Assembly: GCA_016647705.1 (NCBI GenBank) | Contig: CM028329.1 | Coordinates: 17,603,410 to 17,667,409 of the forward strand | From: Eucommia ulmoides | Lineage: Eukaryota; Streptophyta; Magnoliopsida; Garryales; Eucommiaceae | Direction of reading: 5' to 3' | Length of the DNA: 64,000 nt | In this document: piece by piece, positions 23,894 to 37,088 of the stretch | Numbering within the stretch: the stretch's first letter is position 1 | Layout: every line of letters starts with the position of its first letter | Position numbers and translations under genes: made by a program | The notes under the pieces: model-generated | The model's input: only the letters and a program-made list of their open reading frames with translations | Told to the model about the DNA's origin: nothing | The model's database searches: none

Positions 23894-24444
23894 TGATGTT
23901 GTAAAAAATTCTTAGCACATGGCTTCTCACGTGCCAAAAACCTTCTCAAATTCTCCTTTCAACTTGCAAAACCAATTAGTTTTTAAGGGGAACACCGGTG
24001 TAGTGTCGGCCAAAGAATCTCCGGCGTGAGAATAAGTTAATTTGTTTATGAAGAAGGCTTAAGCACTTGAAATAGACGTAAAAATAAAATGATGATACCT
24101 TCCCTTTATATAGACTTAGTAGATCACTGCCGTTTCGTTGATGAGGTCGCCCACTTCATGATTTTCCTACTAACGGCAAGAGATATGAAAACGATCTTCT
24201 CTATTAAATTAGGAGAAGATTTCTGTAACGTTCATCTCATCAAATATGGGTCGTTACAGTTAGTCGGTTGTAACGCTCCTCATGCATGGGGAACATGGAG
24301 GTCATTGGTTGACCTGTTCTTGGCCTTGTCGCCGTGGGTTTCAATTTTCCTTTGTTGGGCCTATTTGTGAGGCTTGCTTTGCTTGTTGGACCACTACAGT
24401 CTTTTTCTCGATGGGTTGATGTGCTTAGCACATATCATATGTCA
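23894..24444 (-). repeat. 5' LTR of the Tat element, about 550 bp
   Basis: Begins TGATGTTGTAAAAAATTC beside the PBS (the true start may be 23897) and ends near CATATGTCA at 24444. A CTTTATATAG box at 24105 may be a TATA box. The outer border was chosen by the CA terminus and by the change to non-repeat sequence, because the matching 3' LTR is not in the window. The border may be off by tens of bases. It abuts the upstream region of LSG1. Confidence 0.6.
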
Positions 24445-24861
24445 AGTTATACCTTTTGGGTCGAATCATTGACCCGATCCGATCTACTAAGACTTTCGAG
24501 CTTTTGATAGTTATGAGTGAGTTTTTTTAAATCAGATTTGATAGTTTTACTTTTAGGCGTACAAAGAATAGGGGAAAGAAAAAAAATGTTGTGTTCGGCC
24601 CAAAATTTCGCTTTCAACTCCGTGGGTGGACTCTCTTCTCTCCTTCGTTTTCCTCCATACCACCCCTCTCAGACTATTTTCACCTTTCTATATCTTCGGA
24701 AGCTGTAAATACTAGCTTCGCCATTCGCATGCAAACTCGGACTAGGGGTTTGTAGAGAGACATAGAAGAGGGATATCGGGGGCGTTAAAGAGATGATCGT
24801 GTAGAAAGAGGGAGAGGGAGTTTGTTTAAAACTAGGGTTTGTTGAATTGTTGGGAGTCGGT
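24445..24861 (+). promoter_or_regulatory. LSG1 promoter and 5' untranslated region
   Basis: This short unique-looking segment lies between the Tat LTR and the LSG1 start codon, so the core promoter must lie here or in the LTR. It has a CT-rich stretch (24630-24690) of the kind often seen near plant transcription starts, and an AG-rich leader (24740-24830). I do not see a convincing TATA box. The transcription start cannot be placed from sequence alone. Confidence 0.5.
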
Positions 24862-27800
24862 ATGGGTAAGAGCGAGAAAACGGGTTTGGGTCGTGCTTTA
24901 GTGAAGCACCACAACCAAATGATTCAGCAGTCCAAGGATAAGGGTAAATCCTACAGGAACCAGCAGAAGAAGGTTCTGGAATCCATTACCGACGTAACCG
25001 ACATAGATGCTGTAATTGAGCAAGCCCAGGAATCGGAACGCCTCTTCTCCGCCGATAACCCCGCGGTTGACCTCCTTATTGATTTGTAAGTTAATTTCTT
25101 CCTCCTAAAACTAACTCCACCTAGTCGAATTAGTATTTAATACTGGCATTTTTTTGGTGTGTGGGGGGAAAAAAGAACAACTTGTGTTGTTTATTGATGA
25201 ACCGTGACCAAATGATGCCAGATGAACGCAAATATATATTCTTGTCATTTGCTTAAATGCGTTTAGGATAAATAGATATGTTTGTAATTGTTATTAAAGT
25301 GGAATTCAATTCGGAAGCATATAAAATTTGCTTGAAATAAAAAGGTGTCCCTAAGAGGTAAGTGCCAATGATGTAAGTACCGGAAAGAGAAGGAAGCTTT
25401 ACTCTATTTGTCAAAGGCGCACCAAGGTGCCAAGCTCTTCATGGAGCTAGGCGATTGAAATTGGCCGCATATTATGTTAGAATTTTTTGCAATTTTATTA
25501 ATTAATTAAAGTAGAATGCATTAATTAAATTAATCGAGTTGGAGCTCCAATGGGTTTTGATTGGAGATTAATGTAACATACCCGCATGCCAAAAATTATA
25601 AAGTTTTGAAAGATATTTTAATTCTCACACTTGAGGTTGGTTGAAGATTTGAATGAAAAGACAATCCCACATTGCTTGTGGGGAAAAGCTATGAGCTACA
25701 TATATGGTTGCAAGTTGGGAAAAAAAGTGCAAGCCCATTGTTCGTATAATCTTTTGTGCTTCGTCAGTGCTCTCTACATAAGCGTCACCGTTTCGCCGTT
25801 TGTTCCGTCAGGCCGGGCCAAGCCAAGCGAAGGCGTGTTGTGCACGTGCCATGGATGTGGGTTGGAGTTGGCCAATTGGGCTTGACATGTTTTTAAAAGC
25901 CCTAGGCTTTCCTTGGAACAAAGGTCCCTTGGAGCTTAGGCGCATAGGCGTGAGCCTGATTGAAGTAAGGAGCATTATGTAAAAAAAAATACAAAATAAC
26001 TTATTATATTGATTGAAAATGTGAAACTATAAACTAAATTTGAGTTATTACATTACAACACAAACATATGAGATTATAGCCAAAAATAATTATTTCATAC
26101 CTGAATAAATTGAGACTATAGCATAAAGAGTCATCAATTTTGATTAATAATTATAGCATAAAAACAAAAATAAAGAACATATAGAAATTATAGCTTAAAA
26201 GAGAAGTAAGTAACAAATTTTGAAATAAAAAAGAAAAAGAAAGAAGAAAGATGAAAGGGAAAAAAAAAAAGATTATGAAATGAAAAATAAAAAGAAAAAG
26301 GGGAAGAGAGACTATTACTTTGACAATAGGGAAGTAAAAAATAGAAGAAGAAGACCCGGAAAAAAAAGAATAAAAGAGAAAACAAAAAAAGAAAAAAATG
26401 TCAAGCTCGTCTGGGCTAGAGAACTGAAAAACGAAGAGACGAAGGAAAAAAAAAAACAAAAGTGAAAACATAAGGCAAAGAGAAGGAGAGAGAAAGAATC
26501 ATCTGGGCATAAACGTGAACAAAAGTAGGCGAATAAGAAGCAATAGAAAAGTTGACGAAAAAACAGAGCAAGAGAAGAAGAAGAATATTGGGGGGCAGAG
26601 GTCCTAACCTGGAACCTACTCATTTGTTAATTTGCATGTGAGTTTGAATTTGTTTCTTCGTCTTCTTCGAACCTTTTTCCATATATTCAAAACTTTGTTT
26701 TTGTACTTCAAACTTCACTTTCTATTTTATTTATTTATTTCAAAGTTAATTAAGTATTTAAATATTAATTCCAATAATTTTCACCAACAATCTTAAAGCC
26801 GATTAGGTTTTATACTATCTGGAATTAAAACTAATTTCTTATACAATCTGGAATTAAAATTAATTCTTAAATTAATACAAGTAAATTTAATATTAATAGA
26901 AATTATTTTTAATAGTAGGTATTTAGGCCCCGTTTGTTTAGTGTATGGGCTCCCTAATTTCTGTTCCTACTCTCAAAAATTTGGTAGGAATGTACAAAAA
27001 CGTGTTTGGTAAACATGTTTCTGTTCCCATGTATTCTCAAAATTTTGAAAGTACTTCCGAATTCCTTAGAATTTAAAAGGGAAAAAAAAATCGTTTCACT
27101 CCCACAAAATCATTCCCAAACATTTTCTTAAGGTTAAATGTTGAGAACCACCACGACGCCGGCCACCACCACCCACGAAATATTTATATTTATTGTCATT
27201 CATTAAAATAAAATAAAATTAAGAACAAATGTTGGCCAAGAAATATATATATTTATTGTCATGTATTTAAAGAAATAAATTAAAAAAAGAAAGAAAAAAG
27301 AAGCAAATGTTGGTTAAGAAATATGTATAATTATTGTTATTTAAAAGGAAAAAAAGAAAAAATGTTGCAAGCAACATGTTTCTTTATTTTTGTTCTCATA
27401 AATTAAAGGAAACCATTTCAGAACAGTGGTCGTTACTAGACGTGTTTCTGAATACTCCAGAATAGAAACATAATTTCATCCTAATATATTGGGAGTAGAA
27501 ACACTAATCAAACGCCACCTTAAGGTCTTATAGAAACTAAGAAGCCTATTCAAATCCTCTTAATGTCACACTCGCCTCTTTCCCAATCAAACCATGCAAG
27601 ATCGTCGTTGGTCACCATAGGTTGCTTGAAGGTTGACATCGCAGTTAAATGGTGACCAATGCAGATTAGCTAGCCCAATTGGAGAGACAAACAAAATATT
27701 TAGAGTAATTTGCAAATATTAAATGATTTAGATTCATTTAGCCATGATTTGGAAGTAAAATACAACTACATTTAAATGTTAAGGCTAGAGTATGAAATTT

Positions 27801-30235
27801 ATATTATTAGAATCAACCTTGCTGCTTAATTGAGAGGCAATTCACCAGCTTATAGACTCTTGAACCTTATGTTAATATAAATATATGAGATAGTTGGAGA
27901 TTAGGTTAATTTTAGTCTAATCTGTCGCTCCCTCAAATATTTGTCCTTTTCATCTTCTTTTCTTTAAACCCTAATTCTCCAGTTCAACTCTGGGTGCTTT
28001 CTCTTTACTTTTTTGCCATGTATTTACCTTCACACTTTCTTTTCCTAGGAGTTCAAATGTGACATGGAGGTGGAGAGTATGGTCAACCATGGGACAAACA
28101 AGTACAATATATAATCCATTGAGGAAAATGTCTATATGTAGTAATTTATGAGGGAGGTGTTGAGGATGCCACATCAAAAAAGGGTGCTTCTACGTGTACA
28201 CCCCTTTTTGCTAGACATGCACCCCTTTAAAAAAATAAATAACAATTATTTAATTAAATTATTATTTTACTCTGAGAGTTTCCAACACGTATTCTCCTTC
28301 CTCCCTACACCATATTCTCCAGCGAGAATCCAGTGCAGGATTTTCTTTATTCTCTCTCTCTATCATCTTCTAACTAACCCTACCCCTGTCCGGTACCCCT
28401 ACCCCCACCGAACACCCGCTCGCCCTCCACATCCCTGTCTTCTTCTTCTTCTTCTTCTTCGTCTTCTATTTGTATATACACGCGCGCACACACAAAAAAG
28501 GTGGTGCTCGGTTCTGCAGATCCGAGCTATTTCTCTCTCTCTCTCTTTTCCTCTGTAGATAGATATATGAAGAGATAGAGACAGAAAGAGAGAGAGAGAG
28601 AAGAAAAAGAAAACGAAGAAGAAGGGAGGGTGAGGGAGCGACGGGTTCTGGTTGAGTTAGGGGGATCAGTGGGGGTTTATGGGGTGAGGGTTAAAATAAT
28701 GTTAAAGTTATTTTAATGGTAAAAAAGTAACTTCAAAATCATATAGACTTTTATTTATTTATTTAATTTTAAAATGGGGTGTACATTTAGGAAAAAAATG
28801 ATGTACATATAGAATTACCCATAAAAAAAAAATGATATTTAGGTTAGGAGACATGTATCGGAGTGTCTTGGAGAATTGAAAATTTAAATTTCAAAATGGA
28901 CGTGCCGTCGACACATCGTGGACACAGTAGGGTAACACTCAAAATTTTAAAAACCTATAGGGTAACAAATGTAAATAAAATAAAGGGTAGAAAATGCAAA
29001 GGTGGTAAAACCACTCTAACCCCTTTGCATCTAAAAACTAACAATACACCCCCTTATAAGATGAAATATACATATTTTAAAAGAAAATTAGTATTAAATA
29101 TAAAGAATAATCACTGTAATGACTTTTTCCTACAACAACAACAACTAAGCCTTTGTCCCACTTAAGTAGGGTCGGCTACATGAATTCGTTTACGCCATAT
29201 TGAACGATCAAGGGCCATCCCCTCAGTTAAGTTCAATGTCATCAAATCAATTCCAATAGTCTCGTACCAAGTCTTTTTAGGCCTATCTTTCCCTCTAGTT
29301 GTCCCCCGCACTTGAACTAAATCGCATTTTCTCATAGGTTCTTCTATGAGTTTTTTATGCACATGTCCAAACCATTGGAAACGATTTTCTATTATTTTTT
29401 CGTCGATGGGTGTTATTCTTAAATTCTCTTTAATGGTTTCATTCTTAATTTTATCCATTCTCATTTTCCCACTCGTCCACCGTTGCATCCTCATTTCTAT
29501 CACACCAATTTTTTGGACATGCTTTGTTTTTACTGCCCATTATTCTGAACCATACAGAAGTGCCGGTCTTATTACAGTTTTGTAGAATTTTCTTTTGAGT
29601 TCCAACTTTCAACGGTTGCCTACGATTGCATATCATCCCAACTGCACTTCTCTACTTTAACCATTCTGTCTTAACTCTATGAGTAATATCCTCTCAATTT
29701 CCCTATTGCTCTGAATCATTGAACTTAAATATTTAAAATGATCAATCTAAAATGATCAACCTTTAGAACCTCCCCATCTCCAATTTTGACTGCACCATTA
29801 TCTCTTTTAGCATTACTAAAAATTACAATGCATGTATTCTGTCTTAGTTCTGCTAACCTTTAAATCTTTAGACTCCAAGACTTCTCTCCATCTTTCTAAC
29901 TTAGTATTAAGACCTGTTTCATTTTCATCAACTAGAACTATGTCATCTGCAAACAACATACTCCAAGGTATTCCATCTTGTATATGTTTTGTGAGCTTGT
30001 ATATCATTAGAATGAAGAGGTAAAGACTTAAAGATGATTCTTGATGTAAGCCTATGGCCCTATATTAATAGGAATAGTGATTTTTTTCTACTTAATATAA
30101 ATTTTAGTATTAATTTTTTGCGATTTGATAATTAATTTTTTCTAATTTTTATTTCTAGCATTTTTATATGTTGTGTATTTATTATTTTATGTCATAATTG
30201 ATTTGTGAAACTTGTTGGTACCAAATGATACGCGT

Positions 30236-30279
<44 letters not shown>

Positions 30280-33200
30280 TAATAAATATGTATAAGAGAT
30301 TATAATATATTGCCATATCCTAACCGTGCCCTTATCTTGATTTTTTGAATTTTGTCGTATCCCCGTGTTGAACCCGTGTTGGACACGACATGCATATTTG
30401 TGTGCGTGCTTCCTAGGCCCGAAGCAACTGGTTAGGCATACTTCCCATAAAACAGAGGTTGTGTATTTCTTGTCTGGCCAGGACTGGCTATTGGCTGGAG
30501 TTCTGTGCTTTAACAACCTTTTTGTTGTTTTGCAAGTCAAACCCTAGGGAAAGAAATCAGTACTTCTTGCCATTGTTTTCTGTTCCTTAACCCAATGTTT
30601 TCCAACTCTGTCATCTTTCTTGATCTCCTGTAGAGCAGATGTATGCGATCAGTTGTTTTTGTGCCTCCTTGTTGAAGATGCAACATTGTGCATTATGCCT
30701 CGAGGCTAGTTTTGAGTAATATCACGAAGGTTTCAGATGAACTCAGTTTTAGTCTTTGATGAAAATAACATAGTTTGCATAGAGATTGTAAAACTGGAAC
30801 TAATGTGCGTAGGGACTCTTTTGTTGAGCTGCTTATACCATGAGGTGGCACCTCTCTTTGTATTTTTTAACTTGTTATATTGCAATTTTGAGTTTGATTG
30901 CACCAGTCTCACCACATGATCATTCTGGGTTTTTTTTCACCTACTGCATTTCAGATTTTGTTAATTAGCGATTAACCTTTGATGTGTTTTTTTTCGTTGT
31001 ACGATTGATCAGATCATTGAGATTTTCACCCAGGTTTTCTTAGAATATATGATCTTTCATGTTGCAATATCTTTAGTGATCTGTTCAAATTCTTAGCTTC
31101 CTCGGGCTTCCACTTGTTGGATATGTTGCTGCTGCTGTTGTTTTTAGGCTTCTCTCATGTTGATTGGTCTTGATCTCTGCGTATGGGTGCTTGTTTGAAG
31201 TGCTTGCGCTCATAAGCATGCACAAACTTACGTAATTATGTACATGCATGTGTTATTTTGTTTGATTGTATTTTTTTGTTTGCAATACTTTTTATTGGTG
31301 TAGGGACTCGGGCTCAAGCACCAGTGGCATGACACCTGAGGAAAGGAAAGAACAACAGAAGAAAGAGGAACTGTTGCATGCCAGCAGTCTTCGCGTACCT
31401 CGCAGGCATTTGTTCACTTCGTTTGTTGGAACTTTATGCAAGTTACTTATCTGTACACAGCATTGAATTTTCTATCTTTCTGCAGGCCACCATGGAATGC
31501 TAAAATGTCTGTTGAAGAGCTTGATGACAGTGAAAGGCGATCATTTTTGGTATGGCGTCGCAACCTTGCAAGGTCAGGTTTATAACATATACTTGTATTG
31601 CCTGTCCTGCCTTCATATGACCAGGGGCAGTCTAGGAATTTAAGTGTCTAAAGCTAAGTATCAATTTGGTGCCCTTTTTATGTATGTAAACAAAAAATAT
31701 TATATATAGATATGTGTGTGGACAACAACAACAACTAAGTCTTTGTCCCACTTAAGTAGGGTCGGCTACATGAATTCGTTTACGCCATAATGAACTATCA
31801 AGGGCCATCCCCTCAGTCAAGTTCAATGGGTCTTGTCCCAGGTCTTCTTAGGCTTACTTCTGCCTCTAGTAGCCCCTGCACTTGAACTAAATCGCATTTT
31901 CTCATGTGTGTGTTTATATATATATATTTAGTTATTTATCACTATAGCATAATTTTTTGACCTACGAATTTCATTGAATTTAAATTTATAACTGCGATTG
32001 AGTTCTTTTTCTTATTTTCTGTCGACATAATTTTAGTTTTGTCATACATGTATATGGATTTGAAAAAAAATGGTGACCCTCTTGAATTGGGACCCAAAGG
32101 GCTCACTTTGGTGGCTTTGGGTCAGGGCCACCTGTGCATATGATGAGATTATGCTATTACTTTGTCTTTTTTCTATATTACACTGTGTATAACACATATA
32201 TGCTGATTTTTCTTATTTTTTCCTTTCCTCATACCTGGACAGATCACTTTCTATATTGTGAAGTGAATATTCAATCTCTTAAATTGTTTACATTCATATT
32301 TGTTGACTACTTCTGCAACTATACTTTGGATCTCACACATCATTAAGAAAGAAAAAAAAAAAAAAAAAACCAGAAAAAGAAATTATGCTTTGGATCGAGT
32401 GGCATAGTGAACTTGTTTTGTTTGTGCGCGTGTACGTGTGCATTGGTCCAAGTTAATTAATATCCTTCAATTTTGCAGACTTGAGGAGAATGAGAACCTT
32501 GTTCTTACGCCATTTGAAAAGAATTTGGATATATGGAGACAGCTTTGGAGGGTGGTTGAACGCAGTGATCTGGTGAGTTTCATGGGGTCCTTTATTTTTG
32601 TTACATACGGAATTTTATCAAAAAATCATCTTATATTTAGAAGGAGAACCCATTTGATGCTACGATTTAACAGACGACAATTTATGTTTTTTTGGTTCTT
32701 GTAATATCTAGAAAGAAAGGGAACTTTTATAGGCCTTCTTTTTCTACTACACACTATGTCCAAATATAATTGTCCTACTCTTTCTCCTCTCTCTGTCGTT
32801 CTTTCTCATCTCCCCTACTCAAGAATGACACATGCGCACACGCAAAAAGTTGCAGACAAGCTCAAAGCGCATAGACAAAATGGGTGTATATTTATGTCTG
32901 TTAAAATAGAAAAAGAATAAGACTGTCTCTCGCTCTATTTATAGTAAAATATTGGCCATACATGGAAGCCCTAATAAAAAGATAAAACTAAAGTACCCTC
33001 TAACACTCCCCCCCATGTTGGGGCATATAATTGTATACTCCTGACTTGTTGCAAGTGTATTTTATCTGATAACCTCCTAGCGGTTTAGCAAATAAATATG
33101 CTAAATGATCAGGAAAAGTATGGATCAACTTTTATAGTAGTTTTTATTGAATGAAGTGGCAATCAACCTCAATCTGCTTTGTTCGTTCATGAAAAATTGG

Positions 33201-36200
33201 ATTTGATGCTCTATGGGCTGCTGCTTGATTATCACACACTAGACTCATGGCAAGAGAGTGGTCCAACCCAAGTTCTTCTAGCATGTGTTTCACCCATGTT
33301 CTTCTAGCATGTGTGTCAACTAAATCAACTCAGACGTGGTATGAGCCGTAGCTCAATATTTGGACTTGGCACTTGATTGGGCTTCCACACTTTATTTTTT
33401 ACTCTTCCAAGAGACCATATTACCTCCGACACATACACAATAGTCTGTTGTAAATTTATAGTCTCGAGGAGATTCAACCCAATCAATATTTGTGTATCCC
33501 TCTACGTTAGTGTGTCCATGATTCTTATGCAATAGACCACAACCCAATGCACCTTTCAAAAACTCTAAGAGTGCGGACAACAACTTCCCAATTCCTCGTT
33601 CTTGGATGATCTAAATTGCAAATGATATATCAGGTCTAGTAACAGTCAAATAATTTAGTGTCCCAACTTATTGTATTTACTGTCCTGAGTCCGTCGTTAA
33701 CTCTCCTTCAACTGATTGTAATTTCGTGTTTGGATCCAACGGTAAGTATTGGTTTGGATCCTAACAACCCTGTTTTGCTCAACAAGTTTTGGGTATATTT
33801 CCTTTGAGAAAGGTAAATACCTTTACTTAACCAAGTAACTTCGATATCCAAGAAATATTCTGATTGACCTAAGTCCTTTGTTTGAAGCTTACCATGCAAA
33901 AATGGTTACTGCTTCATGCCGTTGTGGTCCTCCTTGTAGTCACAATGTCACCAACATACATAATCAATAATATTCTCCCTGTGATATCATGTCTGTAGAA
34001 CACTGGATGATCGATTCCATATCATTGAAGACCAAACTTAGTGACCACGTTCCTAAATCTCCCGAACCATGCTCGAGTATATTCAGTTTGAGACCATAAA
34101 TCAATTTCTTCAACTGACATACTAATCCTTACTTCCCCTGAGCAACAAACCCTAGAAGCTACTCCATTCAAAAATGTATTCTTGACGCCTAACTGATGTA
34201 CTGACCAATGAAAGGTGGCTACAAAAGAGATGAATAGGCAAACAAATGCAAATTTTGCAATAGAAGAAAAAGTCTCAGAGTAATCAAGACCATATGCTTT
34301 ATTGTAATCTTTGGAAAGTAAGCGTGTCTTAAGTCGATCGATGGTACCATTCAGATGACTTTTGATTGGACCACTTACAACCTACAACTTCCTTTCTAGA
34401 TGGGGGAGAGATGAGATCCCAATTATCATTTTGGTCTAAGGAAAACGTTTCTTCCCCATTGCAATCTTCCAACCATGGTGAGAGCGTGCCTAAGAAACAG
34501 TGTTAGGCTGAGAAATTGAGGACAAAGAAGCAACAAAAGAAGAATAGGAAAGGGAAAGATGTGTATATGATATAAACTAGATATAGGATGTTCATTACAT
34601 GAACACTTACCCTTCCTAACAGCAATGGGTATGTCCTAATCACATGGTGATTGGACAAATGAAGAAGAATCTAGAGACTATAGTTGAAGCGATGGAGATC
34701 CCGGGGTGGGTTGGGGTGGTATACGGGACTTTCGGATGACGAGAGTAAACTTGCAAAGGAGAACCGGGGGAGGGGGGGGAGGGGAATTGTTTTTGTAGGG
34801 GATGGTGATAGGCTAGGGCAGTGTTGTCATGGGCGTTGGTGGAGGCGTGCCCTAGGGCGAGGTGCACGTAAAGTGCCCCTGTGCGAGGGGGGGGGGGGGG
34901 GGGGGGGCTACACTAGGCGACGCCCAGGGCATCCCTGGAAGGGGTGTACGCCATGGTTTTACCTCTGTTTTTTTTTTTTTAAATGTTGAATGGGTTGGAC
35001 TGCAACGACCTCGAGAGGAAGCACAGACCAGCAGAGACGAGGCAAGAATAGACTACAACGGCAACGACAGCGAGCGTGGACGACAATTTCAGCAGCAACG
35101 GGATCTTCCCCTTGGACGATGATGATGAAGGCAAAGCGACAAGGGCTGAATGAAATTGCAAATCCCAGTTTTTCTGAGTAAGGGCTGGTGGAGTACAACT
35201 GTAGTTCTGCTGTAGTGGAGTACGACAAAGCAACTTAATAAATTGTAGTAGTTATTTTTTGATATTTTAATTATTAATATTATAGTTATTTATTTTTTAT
35301 TTATAAATAATAAGTTATAACATATTTTATTTATAAATTATGACTTAATAAATAATAACTGTAATATTAATATATTATATTCATATATCATAATTTATTG
35401 ATGCATTTACATCTATATTTCATAATTTATATATATTTTTAAAATTATTTTTTTAATATTTTCTAACTATATATAATATTTTTAAAATATTGAAAATTAA
35501 TGTATCCCGGGGGCTTACGCCTCACCCCGAATAGGCTAAACCGTCCCGCCTAGCGCCCTCGCCTTTTACAACACTGGGCTAGGGGTAGACAAGCCAGGCA
35601 AAGGACGTGTAACATCAAGGTCGCCGTGCTTGTGAGGCTCAGAAAAATATGGAGTAATTCAAATAAGTTAACATCAATACACAAAAGAACTATGCAAAGA
35701 GAGGGAACATAGCAATGATATCCCTTTTGAATGTGGAGTATCCAAGGAAGACACATTTCTGGGCATGGGTTCTAACTTGTCTTGACCAAGAGCTAGCTGA
35801 TGAATAAAGTAAACACAGCTGAAAATATGAGGAGGTAAGCCTAAGGAATAGGGAAAAAGAATGGAATGTGGAATTTTGACATTCAGGGTAGAGGAAGGCA
35901 TTCGATGAATCAAGTAACAAGCAGTAGAAATCGCATAACCCCATAAGTGCTTCTTTCAAACAACAAAGTACGGGCGATCTCAAGGAGAGTGTGAGCACAA
36001 GATGACTGGTGAACGATACCGGAGTTTGTTGTGAAAGAGGTAAATGGGTAAGAAAATATTCTCGAGCATTATCAAGTATACAAACAAGCACACTGAATTG
36101 AGTTTGGATTTCAGCACAAAAGTTACAAAAGATAAAAAATAATTCATAATGATCTTTCATTAAGTAAATCTAAGTGACTCTTGAAGACTCATCTACAAAG

Positions 36201-37056
36201 GTGACAAAATAGCGAAATCGTAAGGTAAACGAGACACGCGAAGGACCCCAAACATCATAATGAACTAACATAAGTGGATTCAAAGCTGTTTGATTAACGT
36301 GGGAAGCAAATGAAGTATGGTGATGCTTTCCCAACTGACAATACTCACAATCTAGGGATGCCAAATGACGCAAACTAGAACAACAAGCTTGAGATTGGCA
36401 AAGATGCGTGAAAAGGCGACAATGAATCTCGTGGGCTGAGGCAATGGCCGGACAAGCAATGGGTGGTGCGGCAGGAATATCCCGTTGATCATCAAAGGAG
36501 TGAAGTCCCATTTTCTCACGCTTGATGCCAATTGTCTTTTGCTTCCTCAAATCCTAAATAAGAATAGAATTAGGTGAAAAAGAACCAAGCGGTTAAGGTG
36601 TTTAATATATTTACTGACAAATAACAAATTAAACGAAAAAGTGGGAATATACAAAATGGATGACAAAGATAAAGAACATGAGGGTTGCATAGTGCTGAGC
36701 TAGAGACACAATGGGGTGGATGCGTTAAACTGAAAGGACTGAGCATCCTCATCATCTGAAATCCCTCTGGTTGCAGGATAATTAGAAGAGGGAATAGGAT
36801 CGGCTTGATCAGATGTCACAACACGAGCATACTTAGTAGGACGACTAACGAAATCCCAATAAGTCTCTGTGGTACGATTTTCCTTGCCACGGAAGGAACA
36901 TTGATGATGTTGTCCGCAATCACAACCTCCTAGGTTAGCCCGAGAGCCACTACTATCGCCACCGCAGGAGTGACCATTGCGACTACCACTAGATTGGTCA
37001 CCATGATTGCCCCGAGAGGTTTGTATAACGATCCGACAAAGAGAACCACCCCCCCC

Positions 37057-37088
<32 letters not shown>

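Noticed and set aside
26151..26623. Minus-strand F/L/S-rich frames resembling membrane proteins
   Set aside because: Artefact of a polypurine tract; overlapping frames all look alike and no gene context exists.
28440..28640. Possible host promoter or exon (CT then GA tracts)
   Set aside because: Lies inside a putative MITE in intron 1; no open frame with a recognisable product.
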